Assembly: GCF_000614975.1 (NCBI RefSeq)
Contig: NZ_BALM01000035.1
Location: 1 to 40,314 of the forward strand
Origin: Shewanella marina JCM 15074
GTDB lineage: Bacteria; Pseudomonadota; Gammaproteobacteria; Enterobacterales; Shewanellaceae
Length of the DNA stretch: 40,314 nucleotides
Reading direction: 5' to 3'
The translations under genes were made by a program, and so were the position numbers. Each line of letters starts with the position of its first letter. Position 1 is the first letter of the stretch. The notes under the pieces were generated by a model. The model worked only from the letters and a program-made list of their open reading frames with translations. It had not been told where the DNA came from and searched no databases. Below are positions 17,480 through 26,057 of the stretch, in pieces.

Positions 17480-17818
17480 ATGAAAAAGGTCGAAGCCATC
17501 ATTAAACCGTTTAAGCTAGATGATATCCGAGAGGCGTTAGCTGATATCGGGATTACTGGCATGACTGTGTTAGAAGTCAAAGGTTTTGGGCGTCAAAAAG
17601 GCCATACTGAACTGTATCGCGGTGCCGAGTATATGGTTGATTTCTTACCTAAAGTAAAAATTGAATTGATTATTCAAGATGAGCTACTTGAGCAAACTTT
17701 AGATGTTATCGTTGATACTGCGCGTACTGGAAAAATTGGTGACGGTAAGATCTTTGTAACCGATATTGAACGAGTGATCCGTATTCGTACTGGTGAAGAA
17801 AACGAAGAAGCGGTATAA
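17480..17818 (+). CDS. glnB: nitrogen regulatory protein P-II
   Basis: Trimeric signal protein that senses 2-oxoglutarate and ATP/ADP and, via uridylylation by GlnD, controls glutamine synthetase adenylylation and NtrB. The 112 residues match GlnB closely: MKKVEAIIKPFKLDD start, T-loop GHTELYRGAEYMVDFLPK with uridylylation site Y51, and TGKIGDGKIFV B-loop region, ending RIRTGEE. No amtB follows, which favours GlnB over GlnK. Monocistronic: own promoter candidate and a terminator 72 bases after the stop. Apparently unrelated to the pilus genes beside it. Confidence 0.95.
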   Translation: MKKVEAIIKPFKLDDIREALADIGITGMTVLEVKGFGRQKGHTELYRGAEYMVDFLPKVKIELIIQDELLEQTLDVIVDTARTGKIGDGKIFVTDIERVIRIRTGEENEEAV

Positions 17819-17889
17819 ATAGATACGATTATTATTCTCGAACTAACTTAATGTTTCTAAAACAGTAATTTTAGGTTGTTTGGATATAG

Positions 17890-17916
17890 AAAAAGGCGGA
17901 TAAACCGCCTTTTTTT
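17890..17916. terminator. bidirectional terminator between glnB and pldA
   Basis: AAAAAGGCGG and its complement flank a five-base loop, with a T run on the plus strand and a matching A run (T run on the minus strand) on the other side. It can serve both convergent genes. Confidence 0.85.
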
Positions 17917-17930
17917 ATGAGTCGTTTTTA

Positions 17931-18797
17931 TTAAAAGCTGATACCAATACCAACTGCATTATCGTAATGATTATAGGTTGATACGGTTAAGCCATAGCCA
18001 CTTTGCATCAATAAATAACCCTGCAACTTTTTATAAATTGGGAATTTCCAACTTAACTCCTGATAACCTCTGGCAAAGCCACTCTCAATCTGATTACGCA
18101 ATGTTAGAGAGAGTAATTGCTGACCCATATGCCAGTTGAGTTTGATATGGCCATACCCCATATAATGATTAATATCACGGTTATAATCAGTTGAATTTGG
18201 AAAATGGATCCGCACCCAAGGTTTGAGCTCATAGCTAAAATTTTGATACTGTCCAATAAACTTTAAATATACGCGATTCCAACTACGCTCATAGATACCA
18301 CCTTTACCATTTGATTGATGTTCAAAACCGAAAGATGAGCTGTTAAGTGAAAAGCCATGTTTTTGCCAATTATGGTAGATCGTATAAAAAACTTCAGGCT
18401 GGTATTGGGTGTCACTAAAGTATGCTGATGGATCGTATGCTTGCCAGTTTGCTCGTTGGGTATATGCAATAAAAATATCATCGTGATCACTGAAAATATT
18501 CTCAGCTAAACCGTATTTCAAGCTGAATTGGAACTGTAGGCTGGTTTGATTGATTTTACCGCCATTAGGGTTTTGCGGAATAAAATAAGATTGAAATGGT
18601 TTATCTGAATAATAGAGTGGTAATAAATAGTTATCTTGATAAAGACTTAAATTAAATTGCTCAGATGCCGCAGGCTGTCTTAAGAAGTCAATATCTGCAG
18701 CTTGTTGCTGTGCATACACAGTGGTAATGGATATAAGCGCAAGTAAATTGGGTAGGAGCAAATTTATTACGAGTGCTCGCAGCTTGCAAAAGCTCAT
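17931..18797 (-). CDS. pldA: outer-membrane phospholipase A (PldA/OMPLA)
   Basis: Calcium-dependent outer-membrane phospholipase A1 that degrades phospholipids misplaced in the outer leaflet. 288 residues with a signal peptide ending near A29 (...TTVYA). The catalytic triad lines up with E. coli OMPLA: H160 and S162 in FEHQSNGKGG and N174 in RSWNRVY, keeping the 2- and 14-residue spacings. ELKPWVR and the HYMGYGH strand are also conserved, and the protein ends on an aromatic residue (GIGISF) as outer-membrane barrels do. Monocistronic, convergent with glnB. A -10 candidate lies about 30 bases upstream. Confidence 0.92.
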   Translation of the reverse strand: MSFCKLRALVINLLLPNLLALISITTVYAQQQAADIDFLRQPAASEQFNLSLYQDNYLLPLYYSDKPFQSYFIPQNPNGGKINQTSLQFQFSLKYGLAENIFSDHDDIFIAYTQRANWQAYDPSAYFSDTQYQPEVFYTIYHNWQKHGFSLNSSSFGFEHQSNGKGGIYERSWNRVYLKFIGQYQNFSYELKPWVRIHFPNSTDYNRDINHYMGYGHIKLNWHMGQQLLSLTLRNQIESGFARGYQELSWKFPIYKKLQGYLLMQSGYGLTVSTYNHYDNAVGIGISF

Positions 18798-18828
18798 GGA
18801 TAATCCTGTATAGACAAAAATTTCTTAT

Positions 18829-18834
18829 ATTATA
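18829..18834 (-). promoter_or_regulatory. -10 element candidate for pldA
   Basis: On the minus strand the sequence is a perfect TATAAT, 31 bases before the pldA start. No good -35 hexamer sits 16-18 bases upstream, so the call rests on the -10 alone. Confidence 0.3.
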
Positions 18835-18874
18835 TCGACATTTTGATACAGGTGTAGCCAAATAGTTTGTTTTT

Positions 18875-19892
18875 TTAGCGATTTACTTTTGCACTTGAGT
18901 CTCGAATCACGGGTTCAGGGATAAACACTTCTGCATAAGATTGATAATTCTTATGCAAATTCTTAATTAGTAGCTCAGTAGCTGTTTGGGCAATAACAAT
19001 ATTAGGTTGGTTGACCGTTGATAATTTTGGCCAAGTTTGTCTTGAGAACGGACTATCTTCAAAGCCGACAATAGACAACTGTTGTGGCACTTCTATTCCG
19101 AGTAAACGTGCGGCAAATAATGCTCCTGCTGCAATTTCATCATTACAGGCTACAATGGCTGTGACATTAGTTTTAGTTTGCGCCAGTAGTTGTTTAGCAC
19201 CATTAACACCAGATTCAAAAGAGTATTTACCTGCAATGATTAATTCAGGATCACTATTAAGTTGATGTTGTGCCAAGCTGTTTGGTAGCCAATTAAGCGC
19301 TGCTTTGTTGATTCATGATGCTCATCACCACTTAAAAAGCCGATATGTTGATGACCTAAATTAATTAAGTGTTCGGTAATCTTAATTGCGCCTAATTTAT
19401 CATCAACTAATACTGATAGTTGTTGATCACTTTCTGGCTGACTACCTGCATGATACGGACATAATTAGCATTTATACTATCCAATCTCTTAAGTAGTTGC
19501 TTATCTTCTGAAAGCGGTGGTGTCAGTACCACACCAGCGAGCCGAGATTGGTTAATTAAATGGGTTAACTCATCTGCAATCGTTGAAGATTTTGAATTAC
19601 ATGGATGGATTAATAGCTCATAACCATGTTGTTTACATGATTTTAAAATACCATTTTGCATATCAATAATGTAATAAGCATTAGGGTTATCGTAAATAAA
19701 ACCAATAATAAAAGATTTGGTTGCAGCTAAGTTCCTTGCGGCAGTATTAGGTTGGTAACCTAAAGTCATAATGGCTTGATTTACTTTATCTACGGTACTC
19801 TGTTTGACTGAACTTTCTTTATTAGTGACTCTGGATACTGTTTTAATAGATACGCCTGCATACTTGGCTACATCTTTAATCGTCACCGTCAT
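18875..19892 (-). pseudogene. nagR: LacI-family repressor NagR, two frameshifts as presented
   Basis: LacI/GalR-type regulator expected to repress GlcNAc/chitin genes. The N-terminus MTVTIKDVAKYAGVSIKTVSRVTN is the helix-turn-helix and hinge start; the periplasmic-binding-like core carries GFIYDNP, LTPPLSED and, after repair, a typical LGHQHIGFLSG stretch and VACNDEIAAGALFAA. Frame is lost near 19448-19450 (one base missing after ATCATG) and at 19275-19276 (AA on the plus strand where AAA is expected). Adding one base at each gives 339 residues, the family norm. It is divergent from the TonB receptor whose promoter region holds a NagR-type palindrome. If the breaks are real the repressor would lack its effector domain. 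Confidence 0.85.
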
Positions 19893-20159
19893 AATTTACC
19901 CATCAGTTAAATCTTAACTTATTAATTACATTGCTATACTGCTGGTTTTTATTTAAAAGGGCAATCGTAATAGATGAAAAGTAATAGCTGGGTCGTATTA
20001 AAAATAGAACACAGAATTATAGAGATATTTACTAAACAACAAATAAGTTCTATTTCAGTTATTTAAAGTATTTGTTTAAACCGAGTTTATGTTCAATCTG
20101 ATACTATTGTTATTTAATTGTGGATATTTTGTTATTTCATATGTTAAGGTTTTTGTAGT

Positions 20160-20177
20160 CATGACAGCGTTGTCATT
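20160..20177. promoter_or_regulatory. NagR-type operator before the TonB receptor
   Basis: ATGACAGCGTTGTCAT (20161-20176) has perfect six-base arms and matches the palindromes before hex, nagK and nagP. It is 53 bases before the receptor start, inside the 337-base gap between divergent nagR and the receptor, so it could also control nagR itself. Apart from this site I see no other convincing element in that gap. Confidence 0.8.
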
Positions 20178-20229
20178 CATCTGAATGGTTATGGATATTA
20201 AAACGATAAAGGTTATGGAAGGGAACAAG

Positions 20230-22889
20230 ATGAGCTCAATTAACTTAAAGAAAACGCTACTGGCTAGCCAGATTGCAGTATTGTTAAGTGGAGCCGTGTC
20301 TGTTAGCGCAATGGCACAGGACGCTGATACAGAGCAAGCTGAAACGATGGAAACCATTGAAGTACGGGGTATTCGGGCTTCGCAACAAGCAAGTTTAAAC
20401 GAGAAACGTTTTTCAGATGCGGTTGTTGATGCGGTAACCGCTGAAGATATCGGCCAATTTCCTGATGGGGATATTGGTGAGTCATTAGCTCGTATACCTG
20501 GTATTAGTGTTAACCGTCAATTTGGCCAAGGTCAGCAAGTTTCTATTCGCGGAGCATCTAACCAACTTACCCGAACCTTACTTAATGGTCATGCAGTTGC
20601 ATCTACTGGTTGGTATGATCAGCAAGCTATTGACCGCAGTTTCAATTACAGTTTATTACCTCCAGAAGTCATTGGCTCTATAGAAGTATATAAATCATCT
20701 CAAGCTAACTTACCTGAAGGAGGTATTGGTGGTACGGTTATCGTCAATACCCGTAAACCACTTGATATGGATCAGAATACTGCTTTTTTTAGCGTGAAAG
20801 GTGATTATGGTTCTATATCTGAAGAGATTGACCCTGAATTATCTGGTCTTTATTCATGGAAGAATGAAGCTGAAACTTTTGGTGTGATGGGCTCAGCCTC
20901 TTTTACCCAAACAGACTATCAACGTAATGGTATTGAGTCACTGCTCGCATGGGGAGAAATTGTACCAACGACTTTTCAGCAGGAGCGTGAACGCAAATCT
21001 TATAATATTGCACTGCAATATGCGCCAACAGATAATTTGCAATTTGGATTAAATATCTTAAGTTTAAATTTAGACGCGGATAACTCAAATACTTCTCTAT
21101 TTTTATTTCCAACTCAACACGGTGTAAATACCTGTAATAGTGTAAATGCAGCTGGTGTATGTACCTCTGTGACTCATAGTGGTGTGGCGGGTGTTGATAA
21201 AGATGGAAAAGTAGAGACATGGCAGGCTTGGGCGCAAAGTTGGCACGTAAAGCCAGTATGGAGTCCAATACTTATAATTTTGACTTAAGTTATGAACATG
21301 ATGATTTTACTATTGATGGTATGATTGGTAATAGCAAATCAGAAGGTGGTACTGAGCTTACATCGAACTATGGCCAAACCATAGGGCAGTTTGAAGATTT
21401 CAAAGGCACTTATGATGCAACAGGTGATGTTATTGCGATTGATATTGCCAAAAAACATTTTGATGCATCTGATTTTAATGGGCCAATGAGCGTGGCCGGT
21501 TGGTCATTAAAAAAACAGCCTAATTCAGATGAAGAGTCATACGCACAGTTAAACTTAACTATTCCCGTTGAGTTAGGCGCAATTACATCCTTTAAAACGG
21601 GTGTGCGCTATGCTGATCATAAGGTAAAGCAAACAACTGAAAATGCAATATTAGGCGATGCCGTAATCCGCGAGGCAACTGATTATTATGATGGTTCGGT
21701 ATCTTCTGCGGCGGGATTTTATCTGCCTAATCCCAATTATGATTTGATGATTGCAGATGCAAATGCTGCAATTTCTGGTTATGAATTACATAAGCCAGGG
21801 TATGGCACTTTACATGAAAAGAATTTTGCGATGTATGCGATGGCAGATTTCTCCGCTGAAGGGATACGCGGTAATTTTGGTCTTAGATTTATTTCGACCG
21901 ATATTTCATCAGATTATTATGCATTAGATGCTTTCGGTAATTATGCAGATAATTTAAGTACAGATAAATCAAGTTATAGTGATGTATTACCGAGTATTAA
22001 TATTGCTTTTGATTTAACTGAAGATCTCATTTTGCGAGCTTCTGCTGCACAAGTTATTTCTCGCCCTAATTATTCAGAACTTTTTGCAACTTCTGCACTA
22101 GCAGGCTTTAACGATGACGTGCCTGGCAATGAAGTGTTAAATCAAGGGAATGTAGCACTAAAGCCATTCAAAGCGACTCAAGCTGATTTAGGGATTGAAT
22201 GGTACTTTAACCCAAATGGTTTAATTGCCGCGACTTATTATATTAAAGATGTCGACACTTTTTCTTCAACTGTGCAGGTTAAAAATCAACAAATCGGAAT
22301 TGAAGACCCTAGATTGATTGCTCAAGGTTTTAGTCGCTGTGGTGTAGGTGTTTATGACTGCTGGACTAAAAGTGAGCGTATTAATGCAAATGGTGGCCGC
22401 ATTGAAGGGGTAGAGCTGCAAATTCAAGATGCTTTTGATAATGGGTTAGGCTATTCGGCGAATTATACCTTTGCTGATGCAAGTTCTCCCGCTAGTAATT
22501 ACCCAGATGAAATCGGCGTTTTTTCTGATTCATCGAAGCATACGGTTAATTTAGTGGGCTATTATGAAATGGATGATTTCACGGCGCGTCTTGCTTATAA
22601 CTGGCGCAGTGAGTACATGATCCGTGAGTTACCAGGATTCTATGGAAATCGTGAACATCAGCCTTATGGTCAGTTAGATTTAAGTATGAATTATCAGGTC
22701 ACTGATTTTATGAAAGTGATTTTCGAGGTGGTGAATTTAACCGAAGAAGACAGTATTCAAAAAGGGGTGGCATCGGTTCCTGAAAATATAAAAGACCGTA
22801 AACTTAACCCTGAATTTTATGCTAATTATCCCGCTTGGAGCTTTGAAGGTGAAGCGCGTTATAAGTTAGGATTATCTTTTACATTTTAA
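20230..22889 (+). pseudogene. TonB-dependent outer-membrane receptor (chito-oligosaccharide type), one frameshift as presented
   Basis: Gated outer-membrane channel, here most likely for chito-oligosaccharides. The start at 20230 is chosen from the Shine-Dalgarno GGAAGGGA just upstream and the signal peptide MSSINLKKTLLASQIAVLL...AMA. A TonB-box-like METIEVRG is followed by the plug (VVDAVTAEDIGQFPDGDIGE, IPGISVNRQ, VSIRGAS) and a 22-strand-type barrel ending GLSFTF. Frame changes between 21219 and 21262, most simply by loss of one base in the AAAGTT at 21236-21241, after which RKASMESNTYNFDLSYE continues. Repair yields 886 residues, typical for the TonB-Xanthomonas/Caulobacter receptor group. 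The NagR-type operator upstream and the adjacent nagR support the substrate inference. Confidence 0.82.
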
Positions 22890-22903
22890 TTAAATGACTT
22901 ATT

Positions 22904-22932
22904 AAAGCCCAGTAATGCTGGGCTTTGTTGTA
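22904..22932 (+). terminator. intrinsic terminator after the TonB receptor
   Basis: AAAGCCCAG / CTGGGCTTT stem with a TAATG loop, followed by a T-rich tract (GTTGT interrupted). It starts 15 bases after the receptor stop and would limit read-through into the SapC-family gene. Confidence 0.75.
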
Positions 22933-23014
22933 TTTAGATATTAATAACATGAATAAATAAGTCATATTTTCTCAGTTGCATTTATTGATTAATATCCCGT
23001 AGTATTAATTCATA

Positions 23015-23036
23015 CATTGCCGTGGAGATGGCAATG
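23015..23036. repeat. short inverted repeat in the leader of the SapC-family gene
   Basis: CATTGCC (23015-23021) and GGCAATG (23030-23036) are separated by eight bases and end 23 bases before the start codon. It could be an operator or an RNA hairpin near the ribosome-binding site. It does not resemble the NagR palindromes. Confidence 0.35.
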
Positions 23037-23059
23037 ACAACAATATAAAGGATTAATAG

Positions 23060-23758
23060 ATGTCACAACAAATTGAATTACTTGATCATAATAAGCACGG
23101 TCATATTAAATTAGGCAATGTCGATTACTCATTTATGCAAGAGCAGCATTTGTCACCGATTACCCTTCATGAATTCCCGATGGCCGCAATTGAGCATCCG
23201 ATTGTATTCGTTAAAAATGCGGAAACTGGCGAGTTTCAAGCTGTCGTGATGTTAGGGCTAAAGCCGGGCATTAATATGAGTGTTAAACAGGGTAAGTGGA
23301 CAGGCTTATACCAACCGCATGTAGTGCGTGATTATCCATTAGGCCTTATTTTTAATCCGGAAGTGGAAGATAAGGTTTGGATTGGTATTCGTGAAAATGG
23401 TGTCGTGGTTGATGAGCAAAATGGCCAAGCATTATTTGATGGCGAAGCTGAAACTGACTATTTAACTGCACGTAAAAAAGCGCTGGTGGAACATTATCAA
23501 CAAGATGTTACCAGTAAGCGTTTATTTGCCAAGCTGGCCGAAATGGGCTTATTAGAATCACAAACATTAACAGTCGAAGTTAAAGGTGAGAAGCGTAACA
23601 TTAATGGCATCTATCTTATTAATGAAGCGAATGTGAATAAGTTAACGGATGAGCAATTTGCTGAATTACGTCAATTAGGATTATTAGGGCCTATTTATAG
23701 TCATTTGACATCGTTACATCAAATTCATCGTTTAGCTCGTACCGAAGCCTTGAGCTAA
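23060..23758 (+). CDS. SapC-family protein
   Basis: 232-residue soluble protein of the SapC family, named after a Campylobacter surface-array gene; the biochemical function is not known. Visible family features are the N-terminal HGHIKLGNVDYSFMQEQHL and HEFPMAAIEHPIVFVK, the central GLYQPHVVRDYPLGLIFNP and the C-terminal EKRNINGIYLINEANVNKL. There is no signal peptide or membrane segment, so it is likely cytosolic. AAAGGA precedes the start. In marine gammaproteobacteria and xanthomonads such genes often sit beside TonB receptors for polysaccharides, as here. No NagR palindrome was found in its own 170-base upstream region. Confidence 0.8.
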   Translation: MSQQIELLDHNKHGHIKLGNVDYSFMQEQHLSPITLHEFPMAAIEHPIVFVKNAETGEFQAVVMLGLKPGINMSVKQGKWTGLYQPHVVRDYPLGLIFNPEVEDKVWIGIRENGVVVDEQNGQALFDGEAETDYLTARKKALVEHYQQDVTSKRLFAKLAEMGLLESQTLTVEVKGEKRNINGIYLINEANVNKLTDEQFAELRQLGLLGPIYSHLTSLHQIHRLARTEALS

Positions 23759-23787
23759 GATGGAAATTTAATACCCGTTCAATATAA

Positions 23788-23816
23788 ACAAGGCACTCAA
23801 TGAGTGCCTTGTTTTA
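23788..23816. terminator. bidirectional terminator between SapC-family gene and the DASS transporter
   Basis: Perfect arms ACAAGGCACTCA / TGAGTGCCTTGT with a T-rich tail on the plus strand and TTGTTT on the minus strand. It serves the two convergent genes. Confidence 0.85.
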
Positions 23817-23827
23817 TTTGAGAGAGA

Positions 23828-25225
23828 TTAAATTGTCCAGAATAGGTGAGCAATAATATAGAGCACCACCATACTTATAATATTAATCACAAAACCGGCT
23901 CTCACCATTTCAGATTGCTTGATAAAGCCAGATCCATACACAATGGCATTGGGCGGCGTGGCGACTGGTAACATAAATGCGCAAGATGCAGCGATACCGA
24001 TAAGCACTGATAGCATTACAGGTGATAATCCAAGAGCTTCTGCAATTGCCGCAAATACTGGCACCAATAACGCAGCACTGGCGGTGTTACTGGCAAACTC
24101 AGTCAGTAACACCACAAAGCAGATCACCACAAATACAAATAGTGCCATATGAGTACTACCGAAAACATCAGTTACCCAGTGAGCTAAAAATACACTGGTA
24201 CCTGTTGTTTTTAATACTGCACTTAAGGTTAAGCCGCCACCGAATAAGATTAATACCCCCCAGTCGGTGGTTTTTTCAATTCGTTTCCAGTCTACCAGTC
24301 CTGAGCCCGCTAATAACACGACTGCGGTCAGTGCAACAATGGTATCAAATTGACTAATACCACCTAATGCACCAGAAATTGGTTTACTGAATATCCAAGC
24401 GATTACTGTACCAATAAAAATTAACAGTGTGGCTTTGCCGCCAGTAGTTAACTTTTTTTGTTGATAATTAATTTCAAATTTAGCACTTAAATCAGGCTTA
24501 AAGTAAAAATATAAAGCAATCAACATTGACGGTAATAGTAGTGCGACGGATAGTAATCCGAACTTAAGCCAGCCACCGAAAGTGATACCAGCTTGTGCCG
24601 CCGCAATCGCATTGGGTGGACTGCCTACTAAGGTGCCAATGCCGCCAATATTGGCCGAATAAGCGATACCTAATAGCAAGAAAAGATAGGTTTTATGGTG
24701 AGTTTTACTGTCAAGCTGCTGTAAAATACCAATCGCTAACGGTAGCATCATTGCTGCTGTGGCAGTATTACTGATCCACATTGATAGAAATGCCGTTACG
24801 CCAAATAGCATAAAGCAAGCAGTTGACAATTTACCTTTAGAGGCAATAATTACCTTGTGAGCAATCAGTTGATCGACACCCTGCTGGCTCAGCGCAGCGG
24901 CTAATACAAAACCACCAAAAAATAGATAAATAATGGGATTGGCAAAATTACTCATTGCAGTTTGGGTATTAAATACATCAAATAATACAGCCAGTACCGG
25001 GATCAGGATTGCCGTGACACTTAAGTGAATTGCTTCTGTTAACCATAAAATTGCCGCAAAGATGAGTAACGCTAAACCAGTATTGATCCCTTGTTCAAAC
25101 GGAAGAAAGAAATAAAGTAAAAGTAGTAATCCAATATCAGCAAATAGAATAGTCAGTTTAGTGACTTGGCTACTATTTCTCTCTGTAGCTGATGGCGGGT
25201 TAAGCGTTTGGTTTGCATCTAACAT
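23828..25225 (-). CDS. DASS/SLC13-family sodium:dicarboxylate symporter
   Basis: Inner-membrane carrier of the divalent anion:Na+ symporter family, about 11-12 hydrophobic segments in 465 residues. Both signature Ser-Asn-Thr motifs are present (WISNTATAAMMLP and EFASNTASAALLVP), each followed by a Pro-Pro-Asn hairpin motif (GSPPNAI and ATPPNAIVYGSG), the substrate and sodium sites known from VcINDY. Likely substrates are succinate, fumarate or malate. It follows frdCAB on the same strand after about 95 bases, consistent with fumarate uptake or fumarate/succinate exchange for the reductase, though DASS carriers are mostly uptake systems. Exact substrate cannot be read from the sequence. Confidence 0.9.
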   Translation of the reverse strand: MLDANQTLNPPSATERNSSQVTKLTILFADIGLLLLLYFFLPFEQGINTGLALLIFAAILWLTEAIHLSVTAILIPVLAVLFDVFNTQTAMSNFANPIIYLFFGGFVLAAALSQQGVDQLIAHKVIIASKGKLSTACFMLFGVTAFLSMWISNTATAAMMLPLAIGILQQLDSKTHHKTYLFLLLGIAYSANIGGIGTLVGSPPNAIAAAQAGITFGGWLKFGLLSVALLLPSMLIALYFYFKPDLSAKFEINYQQKKLTTGGKATLLIFIGTVIAWIFSKPISGALGGISQFDTIVALTAVVLLAGSGLVDWKRIEKTTDWGVLILFGGGLTLSAVLKTTGTSVFLAHWVTDVFGSTHMALFVFVVICFVVLLTEFASNTASAALLVPVFAAIAEALGLSPVMLSVLIGIAASCAFMLPVATPPNAIVYGSGFIKQSEMVRAGFVINIISMVVLYIIAHLFWTI

Positions 25226-25287
25226 TGATCTTATTTCCCTAATAGTATGGTCAATGATGGTTAAACCATGAATACTTGTGTTGAGAA

Positions 25288-25313
25288 TGCAGGTAAGTTA
25301 TCACTTACCTGCA
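25288..25313. repeat. perfect hairpin between frdB and the transporter gene
   Basis: TGCAGGTAAGT and ACTTACCTGCA form an 11-bp stem with a four-base loop, 7 bases after the frdB stop. Neither side has a T run, so it is not a standard intrinsic terminator; it may protect the frdCAB message 3' end or partly uncouple the transporter gene. Confidence 0.55.
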
Positions 25314-25319
25314 GCGATG

Positions 25320-26057
25320 TTACGATATGGCTAGAGCGTGGGTCATTTTGCGACGTAGATAAGCAATTTGTTGCATGTGCGGTAGATCTTTTGGACAGTT
25401 GTCTTGGCAACCGAGTAAGGTCATGCAGCCAAACACACCGTCTTGATTACCGATGACATGATAAAAGTCATCAGCACTGCGGTTGTCACGACAATCAAAT
25501 TCAAAACGGGCAATTTTCATTAAACCCACGGCGCCAACAAAGGTTTCTCGCATCTGTTTGGTTGCGCAGGCTGACACACAAACGCCGCACTCAACACAGC
25601 GTTCCAACTCGTATAAGCGAGCCGCTTCTTCGGGCGCCATTGGTTCTTCAAGGATATGTATATCCTTGTCATCGCTACTTGGGTGCAGCCACAGCTTTAA
25701 GCGTTCAGCAATTTCTCGCATAAATTTACCCGTATTAACCGATAAATCACCAATTAGTTCAAATCCCGGTAGTGGCATTAACGTGATGGTAGTGTGTTCA
25801 AATTTACTGGTTAATGTTCGGCATGCAAGCGTTGGCAAACCATTAATCACCATGGCACAGCTACCGCAAATACCTGCGCGACAGACAAAATCGAATTGTA
25901 GCGAGCTATCTTGCTCTTCACGTAATCGATTTAGCGCAATAAATACGGTCATTCCCGGTGTTTCATCAAGTTGATAACTGACCATTTTTGGCTTGTCACC
26001 CGGAGTTTGCGGGTCATAACGAAAAATAGAAAATGTTAGGGTTCTGGCCGCGCTCAT
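25320..26057 (-). CDS. frdB: fumarate reductase iron-sulfur subunit
   Basis: Electron-transfer subunit of quinol:fumarate reductase, on the cytoplasmic face of the membrane. 245 residues. The [2Fe-2S] ligands are C59, C64, C67 and C79 (CRAGICGSC); the [4Fe-4S] motif is C154-VE-C157-GV-C160 with C164; the [3Fe-4S] Cys are within C211 MTLLG C217 QDN C221 P. Its start overlaps the frdA stop by one base (TAATG). All cluster ligands are present, so this subunit should be functional. Closest in style to the epsilonproteobacterial FrdB. Confidence 0.93.
   Translation of the reverse strand: MSAARTLTFSIFRYDPQTPGDKPKMVSYQLDETPGMTVFIALNRLREEQDSSLQFDFVCRAGICGSCAMVINGLPTLACRTLTSKFEHTTITLMPLPGFELIGDLSVNTGKFMREIAERLKLWLHPSSDDKDIHILEEPMAPEEAARLYELERCVECGVCVSACATKQMRETFVGAVGLMKIARFEFDCRDNRSADDFYHVIGNQDGVFGCMTLLGCQDNCPKDLPHMQQIAYLRRKMTHALAIS

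Noticed and set aside
17248..17580. 110-codon minus-strand open frame overlapping the glnB start
   Set aside because: Overlaps the conserved glnB N-terminus and promoter on the opposite strand; composition shows no protein-family features.
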